The notes under the pieces were generated by a model. It was given only the letters and a program-made list of their open reading frames with translations, had not been told where the DNA came from and did no database searches. Below, piece after piece: positions 9,690 to 19,929 of a stretch of 42,104 bases of DNA. The stretch is taken from NCBI GenBank assembly GCA_020845455.1, contig JADLFO010000199.1, forward strand, positions 1-42,104, written 5' to 3'. The position numbers and the translations under genes are program-made. Within the stretch, counting starts at the first letter, position 1; each line of letters begins with the position of its first letter. Origin of the DNA: Caldilineaceae bacterium. Its GTDB lineage: Bacteria; Chloroflexota; Anaerolineae; Caldilineales; Caldilineaceae.

Positions 9690-11666
9690 ATGATCGAACA
9701 GACAACCACCCAGGCGCAGCCGGTCACCACGCCTATCACCGCCGCCACAGATGCAACCGCCGCGCACGCCGACAACCAATATCTCGCCATGGACCTGCTG
9801 CGTTTCACCACCGCCGGCAGTGTGGACGACGGCAAAAGCACCCTGATTGGCCGGCTGCTCTATGACAGCAAGGCGATCTTTGAAGACCAACTGGAGGCCG
9901 TCGAACGCGCCAGCCAGGCGCGCGGCGATGCCTATGTCGACCTGGCGCTGCTGACCGACGGGCTGCGCGCCGAGCGCGAGCAGGGCATCACCATCGACGT
10001 GGCCTACCGCTACTTTGCCACCCCCAAACGCAAGTTCATCATCGCCGACACGCCCGGCCATATCCAGTACACGCGCAACATGGTCACCGGCGCATCCACC
10101 GCCGAACTGGCGATCATCCTGTTCGACGCACGCAAGGGTGTGGTGACACAGTCCAAACGCCACGGCTTTATCGCCTCGCTGCTGGAGATCCCGCACATCC
10201 TGATCGCGGTCAACAAGATGGACCTGGTGGACTATCGCCAGGAGGTCTATGACGCCATCGTCGCCGAATACACCGCCTTTGCGACCAAACTCTCGATCCA
10301 AGACCTGACCTTTATCCCTATCTCGGCGCTCAAGGGCGACAACGTGGTCAACAAGGGCGACGCCATGCCCTGGTATGACGGGCCGACCTTGCTTCATCAC
10401 CTAGAGAATGTCAACGTCGGCGCCAGCCGCAACCTGGTCGACTTCCGCTTCCCGGTGCAGATGGTTGTGCGCCCGCACCAGGATTTCCGCGGCTTCGCCG
10501 GGCAGATCAGCTCGGGCACAATCGCGCCGGGCGAAGAGGTGGTGGTGCTGCCATCGGGCAAGACCAGCAAGATCCGCAGCATCCACTTTCTCGACCAAGA
10601 GCTGCAAGAGGCAGCGGCGGGCGATTCGGTCATCCTGACCCTGGAAGACGAGATCGACATCAGCCGCGGCGATATGATCGTGCGCCGCAACAACCTGCCG
10701 CAGATCGGCGACCGCCTGGAATGCACGCTCTGCTGGCTCAACGAAGAGCCGATGAACCCCAGCGGGGCCTATATGCTCCAACACACCACGCACCAGGTGC
10801 GCGCCTTTATCTCGGGGCTAAACTATCGCATCGACGTCGATACGCTCCATCGCGACCCGGCGCATACGCTCAACCTCAACGAGATCGGGCGCGTCGAGAT
10901 CACCAGCACACGCCCGATCTTCTTCGACCCCTACAAGCTCAACCACAACACGGGCAGCTTTATCCTGATCGACCCCTACAGCAACGTCACGGTCGCCGCC
11001 GGCATGATCCGCCGCCGCGCCCGCACGCTGGACGAGGTGATCGAGGTCAACCCCGAACGCCGGCGCTCGGCCAATGTGGTCTGGGAGGGCACGCACATCA
11101 CGCGCGAGATGCGCGAGCGGCGCAACGGCCACCGCGCCGCCGTACTCTGGTTCACCGGGCTGTCGGGGTCGGGCAAATCGACCGTGGCGCGCCAGCTTGA
11201 AAAACGGCTCTTTGAGCAGGGCTGCCGAACCAACTATCTCGACGGCGACAACGTGCGCCACGGCCTCAACGGCGATCTCGGCTTCTCACCCGCCGACCGC
11301 AAGGAGAATATCCGCCGTGTGGCCGAGGTGGCGCGGCTGGGATTTGAACACGGCAACCTGACGCTCTGCACCTTTATCTCGCCCTTCAAAGCCGACCGCG
11401 ACTTTGCCCGGTCGCTGCTGCCCGCGGGCCGTTTTATCGAGGTGTATGTCAAGTGCGATCTCGACGTCTGCAAACGCCGCGACCCCAAAGGGCTCTATGC
11501 CAAGGCGCTGGCCGGTGAGATCCCCGAGTTTACCGGCGTCTCTTCGCCCTATGAGGAGCCGGAGCGGCCCCAAATCCTGGTCGAGACCGATGTCCAGAGC
11601 GTGGACGACATCGTCGAAACGATCCTAGAGGAACTGCGCCGCCGCGGGCTGTTGAGCATCGCCTAG
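9690..11666 (+). CDS. cysNC: Bifunctional sulfate adenylyltransferase GTPase subunit / APS kinase (CysNC)
   Basis: 658-residue fusion. The N-terminal two thirds are the CysN GTPase: P-loop GSVDDGKST at residues 43-51, then DTPGH and NKMD, then elongation-factor-like beta-barrel domains. From about residue 475 it is CysC, APS kinase, with P-loop GLSGSGKST near 488-497, the DGDNVRHGL block and the FISPFKADRDFAR block. CysC turns APS into PAPS. The first 30 residues are a Thr/Ala/Gln-rich extension that is not conserved. It follows cysD by three bases. Since the reductase further down the operon has APS-type cysteines, the PAPS made here may serve sulfotransferases; that is inference. Confidence 0.96.
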   Translation: MIEQTTTQAQPVTTPITAATDATAAHADNQYLAMDLLRFTTAGSVDDGKSTLIGRLLYDSKAIFEDQLEAVERASQARGDAYVDLALLTDGLRAEREQGITIDVAYRYFATPKRKFIIADTPGHIQYTRNMVTGASTAELAIILFDARKGVVTQSKRHGFIASLLEIPHILIAVNKMDLVDYRQEVYDAIVAEYTAFATKLSIQDLTFIPISALKGDNVVNKGDAMPWYDGPTLLHHLENVNVGASRNLVDFRFPVQMVVRPHQDFRGFAGQISSGTIAPGEEVVVLPSGKTSKIRSIHFLDQELQEAAAGDSVILTLEDEIDISRGDMIVRRNNLPQIGDRLECTLCWLNEEPMNPSGAYMLQHTTHQVRAFISGLNYRIDVDTLHRDPAHTLNLNEIGRVEITSTRPIFFDPYKLNHNTGSFILIDPYSNVTVAAGMIRRRARTLDEVIEVNPERRRSANVVWEGTHITREMRERRNGHRAAVLWFTGLSGSGKSTVARQLEKRLFEQGCRTNYLDGDNVRHGLNGDLGFSPADRKENIRRVAEVARLGFEHGNLTLCTFISPFKADRDFARSLLPAGRFIEVYVKCDLDVCKRRDPKGLYAKALAGEIPEFTGVSSPYEEPERPQILVETDVQSVDDIVETILEELRRRGLLSIA

Positions 11667-11677
11667 AGAAAGATACA

Positions 11678-13045
<1,368 letters not shown>

Positions 13046-13056
13046 CGGCTGAACAC

Positions 13057-13115
13057 AGGGCCGCCACCAGGGCCGCAACAAGGCTCGCAATAAGGACGCA
13101 ATAAGGATCGCAACC
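13057..13115. repeat. Degenerate 12-bp tandem repeat, five units, upstream of TolB-like gene
   Basis: Five units of the pattern AGGNYCGCAAYA follow head to tail: 13057-13068, 13069-13080, 13081-13092, 13093-13103 (11 bases) and 13104-13115. They fill almost the whole gap between the dehydrogenase stop and the ATG at 13121. Each unit starts with AGG, so the array may supply several weak ribosome-binding sites. Confidence 0.75.
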
Positions 13116-13120
13116 GAGCT

Positions 13121-14911
13121 ATGACGCTCATCCATCGCACCCGGATCATCGCTGCACTTGCCTGGCTGTGGATCGGCGCGGGCCTGACCTGGGCTGCGCC
13201 GCTGGCCGCGCAGACCGCAACCCCGCGTGACCAAAGCGGCGCAGCCATGGCGCAAGCCGACGCCGAGGGCCTCTATCACCTGCCCTTTGCCTGGCAGGGG
13301 GATGCGACCGTGGCGGCGGCGGCCTTGGCGACCACCGCGCCGCCGCTGCAAGCGCGCCCCATCGCCGGCGACTTTACCATCTCCTTTGTGCCCACCCAAA
13401 AGGGCGACCTCCTGCGCGTGCTGCCTGCCGCCGGCGACGTGCCGGGCACGCTGCAAATCGTCTGGCGGCTGGATGCAACCGGCACACAGCCGCCGCTGCC
13501 CGCCGGTTCTACCGTCACCTTGGCCCTGGCCGCCCGGCTCTATTCGCCCACAGGTACGGCGCACGCCATCATTGCCGACGACAGCGGCAGCAGCAGCGCC
13601 CGCTTGGACGCCCTCACCTGGACCGAAGTCACGGTCAGCCGCGCCATTCCCGCCGACGCCGGCGAGGTCTGGATCGGGGTCGAATGGCGCGACGCGCCGC
13701 GCAATGGCTGGCTCGAACTGCGCGATCTGCGCGTCGCCTTTGTCGACGCCGCGACGCAGCCCGCCTTGGCCCCCACCGACACGCCCACGCCGCCCGTCAC
13801 CGCTACGCCCGCGCCGCCCACCTTTACGCCGCCCCCCACCGCGCCGGCTGCGCTGGCGACGCCCACCCCGCTGGCAACGCCCACGCCCGACTATATCGTC
13901 GTCACTGCCACGCCGACGCCGGTCGACGTGTTTGAGGAGGCCACGCGCGTCGTCATGGCGACCGAATGGGCACAGATGTTAGGGACGGCCACGGCCACGC
14001 CCGATAACCTGGCGACACCCACCTTTACGCCCAGCCCGATCGTCGTCACCGAGACGTCTACGCCGGGCAACCCCGCCACAGCCACCCAGATGGCGCTCTA
14101 TGCCACGGCGGTGGCCGTCACCACCGGCACGCCCACCCCGCTGCCCGCAGGGGCCGTCGTCCTCGTCGCCACCGCCACACCCGCAGCGCAGGCCAAAGCG
14201 CAGGGCGGCCAGGCGAGTCAGACCGGCCAAGCCACGCGCACGCCGACACCAATCTTTGTCCTGCTCGATGATGTGCCCACGCCTGTGGCGCAGGCGACGC
14301 CGGCGCTGCCGCCGGAACTGCTCGGCAAAATCCTGTTTCTATCGGACTATCGCGGCAACCCACGCCAGCCCACGGCAATGGTGATCAACCCCGACGGCAG
14401 CGGCGTGGGCATCATGACCAGCAACGTCTTTTATACGCGCGCCGCCGAGCGCGACAGCCATTCCGCCGACAAACGCTTTCACGTCTATTCGCTGCGCGAG
14501 AGCGGCGGCGAAGCGCACAACGCCGGGCGCATCCAGCTTTTCTACGACGACGCCCATTACCAGAGCACACGCCACCAGTTGACCTACTTTGGCGGCGGCG
14601 CGGCTTGGGCGCCGGCCTGGTCGCCGGCGCGCGATGTCATCGCTTTTGTCGCCAGCGAGAGCGGCAACGACGAGATCTGGCTGGTGCAGCCCAATGGCTG
14701 GCCCGCGGCCCAGGCCACCCAAAATGAATGGGAATGGGACCACCACCCCAGCTTCTCGCCCGACGGCAGCCAGATCGTCTTTTCGTCCAACCGTGTCACC
14801 GGCCAACGCCAACTCTGGATCATGGACAGCGACGGCAGCAACCCGCGCCAACTGACCAATCTGCCCTATGAGGCGTGGGACCCGGTGTGGGTCAAGTATC
14901 CGGACTCCTAA
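13121..14911 (+). CDS. Exported TolB-like beta-propeller protein with Pro/Thr-rich linker
   Basis: 596 residues. A signal peptide or membrane anchor lies at about residues 5-31, ending in PLAAQT. A soluble beta-sandwich-like domain covers about 40-210. A long Thr/Pro/Ala-rich linker (about 214-394) has many TPTP and VTATPTP repeats. The C-terminal 190 residues hold WD40/TolB-type propeller blades: ILFLSDYRGN, AWSPARDVIAFVASESGNDEIW and FSPDGSQIVFSSNR with DSDGSNPRQLTN. The protein is probably extracytoplasmic and may bind protein or polysaccharide; no enzymatic role is visible. It is placed inside the cys/sugar operon, with the next gene starting two bases after its stop. A degenerate 12-base repeat array precedes the start. 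Confidence 0.85.
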   Translation: MTLIHRTRIIAALAWLWIGAGLTWAAPLAAQTATPRDQSGAAMAQADAEGLYHLPFAWQGDATVAAAALATTAPPLQARPIAGDFTISFVPTQKGDLLRVLPAAGDVPGTLQIVWRLDATGTQPPLPAGSTVTLALAARLYSPTGTAHAIIADDSGSSSARLDALTWTEVTVSRAIPADAGEVWIGVEWRDAPRNGWLELRDLRVAFVDAATQPALAPTDTPTPPVTATPAPPTFTPPPTAPAALATPTPLATPTPDYIVVTATPTPVDVFEEATRVVMATEWAQMLGTATATPDNLATPTFTPSPIVVTETSTPGNPATATQMALYATAVAVTTGTPTPLPAGAVVLVATATPAAQAKAQGGQASQTGQATRTPTPIFVLLDDVPTPVAQATPALPPELLGKILFLSDYRGNPRQPTAMVINPDGSGVGIMTSNVFYTRAAERDSHSADKRFHVYSLRESGGEAHNAGRIQLFYDDAHYQSTRHQLTYFGGGAAWAPAWSPARDVIAFVASESGNDEIWLVQPNGWPAAQATQNEWEWDHHPSFSPDGSQIVFSSNRVTGQRQLWIMDSDGSNPRQLTNLPYEAWDPVWVKYPDS

Positions 14912-14912
14912 C

Positions 14913-15608
14913 ATGCACATGCAAGAGCTGACCGACGCCAACAACCGCCTTGAAGGCGCGCCGCCGGAGGAGATCCTGGCCTGGGCCTGGGAGACCTTGG
15001 CCCCGGATGTGGCCGCGACCTCCTCCTTCCAGACCCAGAGTCTGCCGCTGCTGCACATGATCGCAGCCACGACGCCCGACCTGCCGGTCTATTTCCTCGA
15101 CACCGGCTTTCACTTCCCCGAAACGCTGGCCTTTCGCGATGAACTGATGGCGCGTTTTGGCGTGCGCGTCGTCACCCTCCAGCCGCTGATGGGCCATGGC
15201 GGGTTCAAACGCCGGCACGGCGAACTCTATCGCACCAACCCCGACCTCTGCTGCCATCTCAACAAGGTCGAGCCGTGGCAGCAGATCAAACAGGGGCTGG
15301 CCGGCTGGATCTCCGGCATCCGCCGCGACCAGACCGAACAGCGGCGCGATACGCCCATCCTCGCGCGCCAGGGCAACGGGCAGATCAAGGTCTGCCCGCT
15401 GGCCACCTGGACCGAGGCCGATGTCTGGCGTTATATCCACCGCCACGACCTGCCCGTCCACCCGCTGTTGAGCCAGGGCTATCTGAGCGTCGGCTGCGCG
15501 CCCTGCACGCGGCCGGTGACGGCGAGCGAAGACAGCCGGGCCGGGCGCTGGGCAGGCACAGCCAAGACTGAATGCGGGCTGCATATCGAGCCGCCTGCCT
15601 CATCGTAA
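14913..15608 (+). CDS. cysH: Assimilatory adenylyl-sulfate (APS) reductase, CysH family
   Basis: 231-residue PP-loop reductase that converts activated sulfate to sulfite in the cytoplasm. It carries the paired cysteines CC at residues 113-114 and CxxC at 195-198, which ligate a [4Fe-4S] cluster, and the catalytic cysteine at 221 in the ECGLH motif. The Fe-S cysteines mark the APS-reducing rather than the PAPS-reducing type; this is established for the family. The start is ATG at 14913, or the ATG two codons later (14919). It begins two bases after the TolB-like gene's stop. No sulfite reductase or siroheme gene lies in the window, so sulfite must be reduced by genes elsewhere. Confidence 0.95.
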   Translation: MHMQELTDANNRLEGAPPEEILAWAWETLAPDVAATSSFQTQSLPLLHMIAATTPDLPVYFLDTGFHFPETLAFRDELMARFGVRVVTLQPLMGHGGFKRRHGELYRTNPDLCCHLNKVEPWQQIKQGLAGWISGIRRDQTEQRRDTPILARQGNGQIKVCPLATWTEADVWRYIHRHDLPVHPLLSQGYLSVGCAPCTRPVTASEDSRAGRWAGTAKTECGLHIEPPASS

Positions 15609-15643
15609 ATCAGCCGCCCGACCCTGAAAGGCCGAAATACCCT

Positions 15644-16612
15644 ATGCCGACCCCATCCACCCTTCTTGTCACCGGCGGCTGCGGCTATCTGGGTTCGCAG
15701 TTGATCCGCGACCTGGCGGCCTGGCTGCCGCCGCGCAGCAGCGTGCGCGTGCTCGACAACCTGCAGACCGGCCAGATCCGCGCCCTGATGGACCTGCCCG
15801 GCGGCGTCGCCTATGAATGGATCGAGGGCGACATCCTCGACCCCAGCATCCTGCGGCTGGCGCTGCGCGGCTGTGACGCCGTCGTGCATCTGGCGGGGCT
15901 GGTGCGCACGCCGCTGAGCTTTGACCATCCGGCCTGGCTGGGGCAGATCAACCACTGGGGCACCGCGCAGTTGGTGGAAGCCTGTCTCGCCACCGGCGTG
16001 GCGCGGCTGATCTTCACCAGCACCTCCGCCGTCTATGGCGCGGGCGGGCCGCATGACGAAGGCAGCCTCTGCCGACCCACCGGCCCCTATGCCCAGTCCA
16101 AACTCGACGCCGAACAGGCGATCTTGGCGGCCACGACGCGCGGGCTGCGCCCCACCATCCTGCGCACCGGCTCGCTCTACGGGCTGGCGCCGGTCACCCG
16201 GTTTGACGCCTTTGCCAACCGCTTCGCCTATCTGGCCGGGGTGGGCCGCCCCCTCACCGTCTATGGCGACGGCGTCCAGCGCCGCCCCTTGGTGCATGTG
16301 CGCGACGCCGCCGCCGCCATCCGTCTGGCGCTGCAGCAGCCGCTGCCGGGGCTGATCTACAACGTAGTGACGGCCTCGCCCTCGGTGCTGGAAGTGGTGG
16401 ACGCGGTTCACGCCACGCGGCCCGATATCCCGGTGCATTTCACCGAACAGGATATCCGCACCCATGTTTCCTTTGAGGTGGAGGCGGGTGCGCTGCGCGC
16501 CGCCGGTTGGCAGCCGGAGGTGGGGCTAGTGGCGGGGATCGAGGAACTGCTGGCGCGCTTTGTCCATCTGCGCCGCGCTCAGCCGGCGGGCAGCGAAGTC
16601 GACGAGATATGA
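15644..16612 (+). CDS. NAD-dependent epimerase/dehydratase (extended SDR family)
   Basis: 322-residue nucleotide-sugar-modifying short-chain dehydrogenase. It has the glycine-rich NAD motif TGGCGYLGSQL near residue 9, DNLQTGQ near 40, the DAVVHLAG block near 80, and the catalytic YxxxK as YAQSK near residue 149 after a TSTSAVYG block. The C-terminal half has the substrate-binding pattern VTRFDAFANRF and VHVRDAAAAI. The substrate cannot be named; with the upstream dehydrogenase and downstream GT2 it likely acts on an activated sugar. I chose ATG at 15644; the longer frame upstream overlaps cysH without a ribosome site. The stop overlaps the next gene's ATG. Confidence 0.88.
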   Translation: MPTPSTLLVTGGCGYLGSQLIRDLAAWLPPRSSVRVLDNLQTGQIRALMDLPGGVAYEWIEGDILDPSILRLALRGCDAVVHLAGLVRTPLSFDHPAWLGQINHWGTAQLVEACLATGVARLIFTSTSAVYGAGGPHDEGSLCRPTGPYAQSKLDAEQAILAATTRGLRPTILRTGSLYGLAPVTRFDAFANRFAYLAGVGRPLTVYGDGVQRRPLVHVRDAAAAIRLALQQPLPGLIYNVVTASPSVLEVVDAVHATRPDIPVHFTEQDIRTHVSFEVEAGALRAAGWQPEVGLVAGIEELLARFVHLRRAQPAGSEVDEI

Positions 16613-17289
16613 ACCGCGCCCCTGCCAAGCCGCCTGCCCTGCCCACGTCTGCCTTGCCCGCCGTCACGGCGGTGCTGCCGGCATATAACGAGGCCGGGCG
16701 CGTCGGCCGGACCGTGGCCGCGCTGCAAGGGGTCGTGGGCGAAATCCTGGTGATCGACGATGCCAGCCGCGATGATACCGCATCCGAAGCGCGCGCTGCC
16801 GGGGCACGCGTGATCACCCAACCCACCAACCAAGGCTATATCGCCGCCATCAAGCGCGGCTTTGCCGAGGCGCAGGGCGAGATCGTGGTCGTGGTGGATG
16901 CGGACGGCGAGTTCCCCGTCACAGCCATCCCCGGCCTGGTCGCGCCTATCCTGGCGGGCCAGGCCGATATGGTGCAGGGCCACCGCGACATCGTGCCGCG
17001 CCCCTCGGAGCGAGTGTTAACCTGGCTGGCCGGGCTGCGCGGTCCGGTGGGCGATTCGGGCACGGGTCTGCGCGCCCTACGCACCGACCTGGCGCAACGG
17101 CTACAACTGCCGGGCGCTTGTATCTGCGGGGTCTTCGCCCTGGAAGTGCTCTCACACGGCGGCGTGATCCGGGAGATCCCAATCCACCTGCAGACGGTCC
17201 GCAAACCCAGGCGGATCGCGTGGTTCCATCTTCGGCAGTTGTTCATCCTCCTGCCATGGCTGCTGCGCCGCTACCCACGCCGCGCCTAG
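16609..17289 (+). CDS. Family 2 glycosyltransferase, dolichyl/polyprenyl-phosphate mannose synthase-like
   Basis: 226-residue GT-A fold glycosyltransferase with AVLPAYNEAGRVG near the start, VIDDASRDDT near residue 47, and the metal-binding DADGEF near residue 93. These motifs match polyprenyl-phosphate sugar transferases that charge a lipid carrier at the cytoplasmic face. The conserved SGTGLRALR segment is present. The C terminus is short and basic with one amphipathic stretch, so membrane attachment would be peripheral. ATG at 16609 overlaps the epimerase stop (ATGA). The 3' end overlaps 138 bases of the convergent SARP gene in antisense, which is unusual in this otherwise tidy operon. Confidence 0.88.
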   Translation: MNRAPAKPPALPTSALPAVTAVLPAYNEAGRVGRTVAALQGVVGEILVIDDASRDDTASEARAAGARVITQPTNQGYIAAIKRGFAEAQGEIVVVVDADGEFPVTAIPGLVAPILAGQADMVQGHRDIVPRPSERVLTWLAGLRGPVGDSGTGLRALRTDLAQRLQLPGACICGVFALEVLSHGGVIREIPIHLQTVRKPRRIAWFHLRQLFILLPWLLRRYPRRA

Positions 17290-19380
17290 CCCGCCGCCCC
17301 GCGGCCCGTCGCAAAAGGCTAAGGCACGCGCCAGTCGGTGCGCCACATCGGGCGCGGCGTCCGCCAGGGAAAGCGCCCAAGCGTGCGCGGTCTCGAGGTT
17401 GAGACGCTCAAGGCGCAAGCGGTCACGCCACTCCTCTGCTTGCGGCCCTGCCCGCGCCGCCTCAGCCCGCTCCGCCAGTCCGGCGAAATGGGTGCAGAAA
17501 CGCAGCCGGATCGCGGCGTGTTCGGCTGCGCCCCGGCTGAGTTTCTCCTCTGCATAGCGGCGCAAGAGACCGTGCAGCCGGTAGCGCCCAGGCGCAACCT
17601 CTTGCAGCCAGGCCTGCTCGACAAAGGCGCGAAAGAGACAGCCTGCCGACGGCCTAGGCCGTTCGTCCGCGGCATCCTGCCGGCAGCGGTGGGCACAAAG
17701 CGCACCCACGACCGCACGGGCGGCGGCATGGCCGAACTCACCCCTAAAGACCGACAGACAAGCCAACGCCTCCCGCTCTTCATGGGAGAGTCGCCCCCAG
17801 TTATGGTCAAAACCGGCGCGCAGACTTCGCTGCCGGGCAGGGAGATCGCGCCAGGTGGTTTCCAGAAAATCCAGGCCGGCGTCGATCGCGTCTGCGATCT
17901 CGGCGCACGCCATCACGCCTGCCCAAGAGGCCGCGAGTTCAAGCGCCAACGGCAGGCCCTCCACCTGCCGGCAGATGCGCGCGATGTGCGGCGCGTCGTG
18001 CGCGCTGAGCGCGAAACCGGCCCGCGCCCGTCCAGCGCACTGCACAAACAACTGCACTGCCGGAAAGCGCAGCAGATCCGGCCGGGCGGCGCAACTGTCC
18101 GGCTTCGGGTAGGCCAGCCCCCGCACCTCAAAGCGCCATTCAACGCGAATGCCGAGCGGGCGCTGTGCGGTCGCCAAGATGACGACGCCCGGCGCGGCGT
18201 GCAGCAGATGGGCGATCCACTCTGCCGCCGCATGATCTTCCAGGTCATCCAAGACGAGCAGCATCTCTTTGCGGCGCAGGAACTGCACTGCCTGCGTCTG
18301 CGCGTCGTGGGCAACGGGGAGGCCGAGCGCCTGGGCGAGCGCAGAGGCAGGCGACGCGCCGGCGTCGGCAGAGACCGGCGAACAGAAGCAGACGCCGTCG
18401 CGGAAAGCGCCGATCTCTTGGGCCGCCGCGGCGCGGGCCAGGCTGGTCTTGCCACAGCCGCCCAGCCCCACCAGCGTCAGCAGCCGGCAGTCCGGGTTTT
18501 GCAGCATCTCGCCGATCCGCGCCAGTTCCTCGGCGCGACCCACTAGCGCGCTGGTTGACGTGGGGACATTCATGGCTCGGCAAGCGGGCAGGGTGACAGG
18601 CCGGCCGGCGCGGATCGAGTCACAGAGCGCCGTCGTCTCGATCTCAGGCGCAAGCCCCAACTGCTCCTCCAAGGCGCGGCGGCAGCATAGATATTGCGCC
18701 ACAGCTTCCCCGCGCCGCCCGCCCGCAGCATAGAGCCGCATTAGCTGCCGGTGCGCCGGCTCACACCAAGGCTCCAATGCGATCTGCCGCTGGAGGTAGG
18801 CCTCGGCTGCCGCCGTCTCGCCGCGCTGCATGTGCTGCAGCGCCAAGTGATGCAGCGCATCCATCACCTTGCGATGCAAGGTCTGCTGGTGGACGAGACA
18901 CCAGTGGGCAAACTCTGGGCTGTCTTTGAGACACAGACCGGCGAGGAACTCCCCACGATAGAGCGCGACCGCCTGGGCCAGCCGTTCGGCGCAAGCCCGG
19001 CAGCCGGCCAGGCTGCGATGACAATGGCCGTTGCACTGCGCCAACAGCCGGTCAAATTCCAGCGCGTCAACCCAATAGTCGCCGGCAGGGTCAAGCTGCA
19101 CCGTCTCCGGCGTCGTCAGCAGCCAGGGGTGCGCCTGGTCTTGGTCATGCAGGGCATCGCGCAGACGGCAGAGCGATTGGCGCAGGTTGGCGCGCACCGC
19201 GTCGGCGGGGCCTTCCGGCCAGAACAGGCTGCCCAATGGCTCCCGGCGGTGGGCACGCCCACGTTCGACGGCAAGATAAGCCAGCAGCGCCCGGACCTTA
19301 TCAGTCTTGAACGCCGTCAGCGGCCGGCCGTCGAGGGTGGCATGGAATTGGCCGAGAAGATGCAGCGTGAGCCGTGCCAT
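17152..19380 (-). CDS. SARP/BTAD-AAA transcriptional regulator, apparently lacking its TPR region
   Basis: 742-residue regulator from the ATG at 19380. An OmpR-like winged helix (LHLLGQF to about residue 85) is followed by the bacterial transcriptional activation domain (about 100-245), then an NB-ARC/AAA ATPase with Walker A GLGGCGKTS at about 305-313, Walker B VLVLDDLED near 375 and the GLPLALELAA block. Relatives usually continue into several hundred residues of TPR helices. Here the protein stops soon after the linker (RLERLNLETAHAWAL), and the final 46 or so codons are antisense to the GT2 gene. I infer a 3' truncation. A GTG at 19398 is an alternative start; neither has a clear ribosome site. 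It is divergent from the ABM/rhodanese genes it probably controls. Confidence 0.85.
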   Translation of the reverse strand: MARLTLHLLGQFHATLDGRPLTAFKTDKVRALLAYLAVERGRAHRREPLGSLFWPEGPADAVRANLRQSLCRLRDALHDQDQAHPWLLTTPETVQLDPAGDYWVDALEFDRLLAQCNGHCHRSLAGCRACAERLAQAVALYRGEFLAGLCLKDSPEFAHWCLVHQQTLHRKVMDALHHLALQHMQRGETAAAEAYLQRQIALEPWCEPAHRQLMRLYAAGGRRGEAVAQYLCCRRALEEQLGLAPEIETTALCDSIRAGRPVTLPACRAMNVPTSTSALVGRAEELARIGEMLQNPDCRLLTLVGLGGCGKTSLARAAAAQEIGAFRDGVCFCSPVSADAGASPASALAQALGLPVAHDAQTQAVQFLRRKEMLLVLDDLEDHAAAEWIAHLLHAAPGVVILATAQRPLGIRVEWRFEVRGLAYPKPDSCAARPDLLRFPAVQLFVQCAGRARAGFALSAHDAPHIARICRQVEGLPLALELAASWAGVMACAEIADAIDAGLDFLETTWRDLPARQRSLRAGFDHNWGRLSHEEREALACLSVFRGEFGHAAARAVVGALCAHRCRQDAADERPRPSAGCLFRAFVEQAWLQEVAPGRYRLHGLLRRYAEEKLSRGAAEHAAIRLRFCTHFAGLAERAEAARAGPQAEEWRDRLRLERLNLETAHAWALSLADAAPDVAHRLARALAFCDGPRGGGLGAAWVAAQQPWQEDEQLPKMEPRDPPGFADRLQVDWDLPDHAAV

Positions 19381-19456
19381 ATACGCCGTCTGGAACACAA
19401 GGAGCCTGGAACGAAAGGAGAGAGAGGCATTCCGAGTATCGCGCCGAATTCGACGG

Positions 19457-19500
19457 TTGACAAGCGGTTTGTCACGCTTTTGTCACACCTCTCTGTCAAA
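19457..19500. promoter_or_regulatory. Putative SARP operator: 11-bp-spaced TTTGTCAC direct repeats
   Basis: In the 175-base divergent region, TTTGTCAC occurs twice with an 11-base period (GTCA at 19471 and 19482), followed by an inverted half TGTCAAA (19494-19500) and preceded by TTGACA (19457-19462). Direct repeats spaced by one helical turn and overlapping the -35 region are the known binding pattern of SARP regulators. No good -10 follows for the plus strand, which fits an activator-dependent promoter. Assignment to the adjacent regulator is inference. Confidence 0.5.
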
Positions 19501-19555
19501 CTAAGACCACAAACTTGGACCTACGGTTTGCTCATTCATCACATCAGGAGGACCT

Positions 19556-19846
19556 ATGATTCTTGTGCGCGGGGTATTTCAGGCGAAGTACGGTATGGGC
19601 GACCAGTTGGTGCAGTTGTTCAAAGAGGCGCAGGCAGTCTGGCCCATGGGGCGCAACGCGCGCATCCTCACCGATCTGAGCGGCCCCTTCTTTACGGTCG
19701 TCAGCGAGGGCGAATATGACAGCTTGAGCGCGTGGGAAGCTGCGGCGCAGGACATCTTCGGCCACGCAGACTTTGGCGCTTGGTTCGAACGAATGCAGCC
19801 CTTGGTGGAGAGCGGCAGACGCGAGTTCTATAGCGTGGTCGAATAA
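19556..19846 (+). CDS. Small dimeric alpha/beta-barrel (ABM/NIPSNAP-like) protein
   Basis: 96-residue protein with an ideal ribosome site (AGGAGG four bases before ATG). The pattern [25 protein letters not shown], then a strand with GPFFTVVSE, then [13 protein letters not shown], and a final strand REFYSVVE resembles the ferredoxin-like fold of antibiotic-biosynthesis-monooxygenase/NIPSNAP proteins. No catalytic residue can be named. It is the first gene divergent from the SARP regulator and is followed by another ABM-fold protein, so the pair may be co-regulated. Function unknown. Confidence 0.7.
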   Translation: MILVRGVFQAKYGMGDQLVQLFKEAQAVWPMGRNARILTDLSGPFFTVVSEGEYDSLSAWEAAAQDIFGHADFGAWFERMQPLVESGRREFYSVVE

Positions 19847-19929
19847 CGGGGTCTGCCGGCCTTTGTCCGGCAGCGGTTCACATGACGCCTACACGCATTT
19901 CGTCGTTATCTTCCAAGGGAGAAACCACC

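Noticed and set aside
17338-18546. Long plus-strand open frames across the SARP gene
   Set aside because: Their composition is Arg/Gln-rich and patternless, while the minus strand shows clear winged-helix, BTAD and ATPase motifs.
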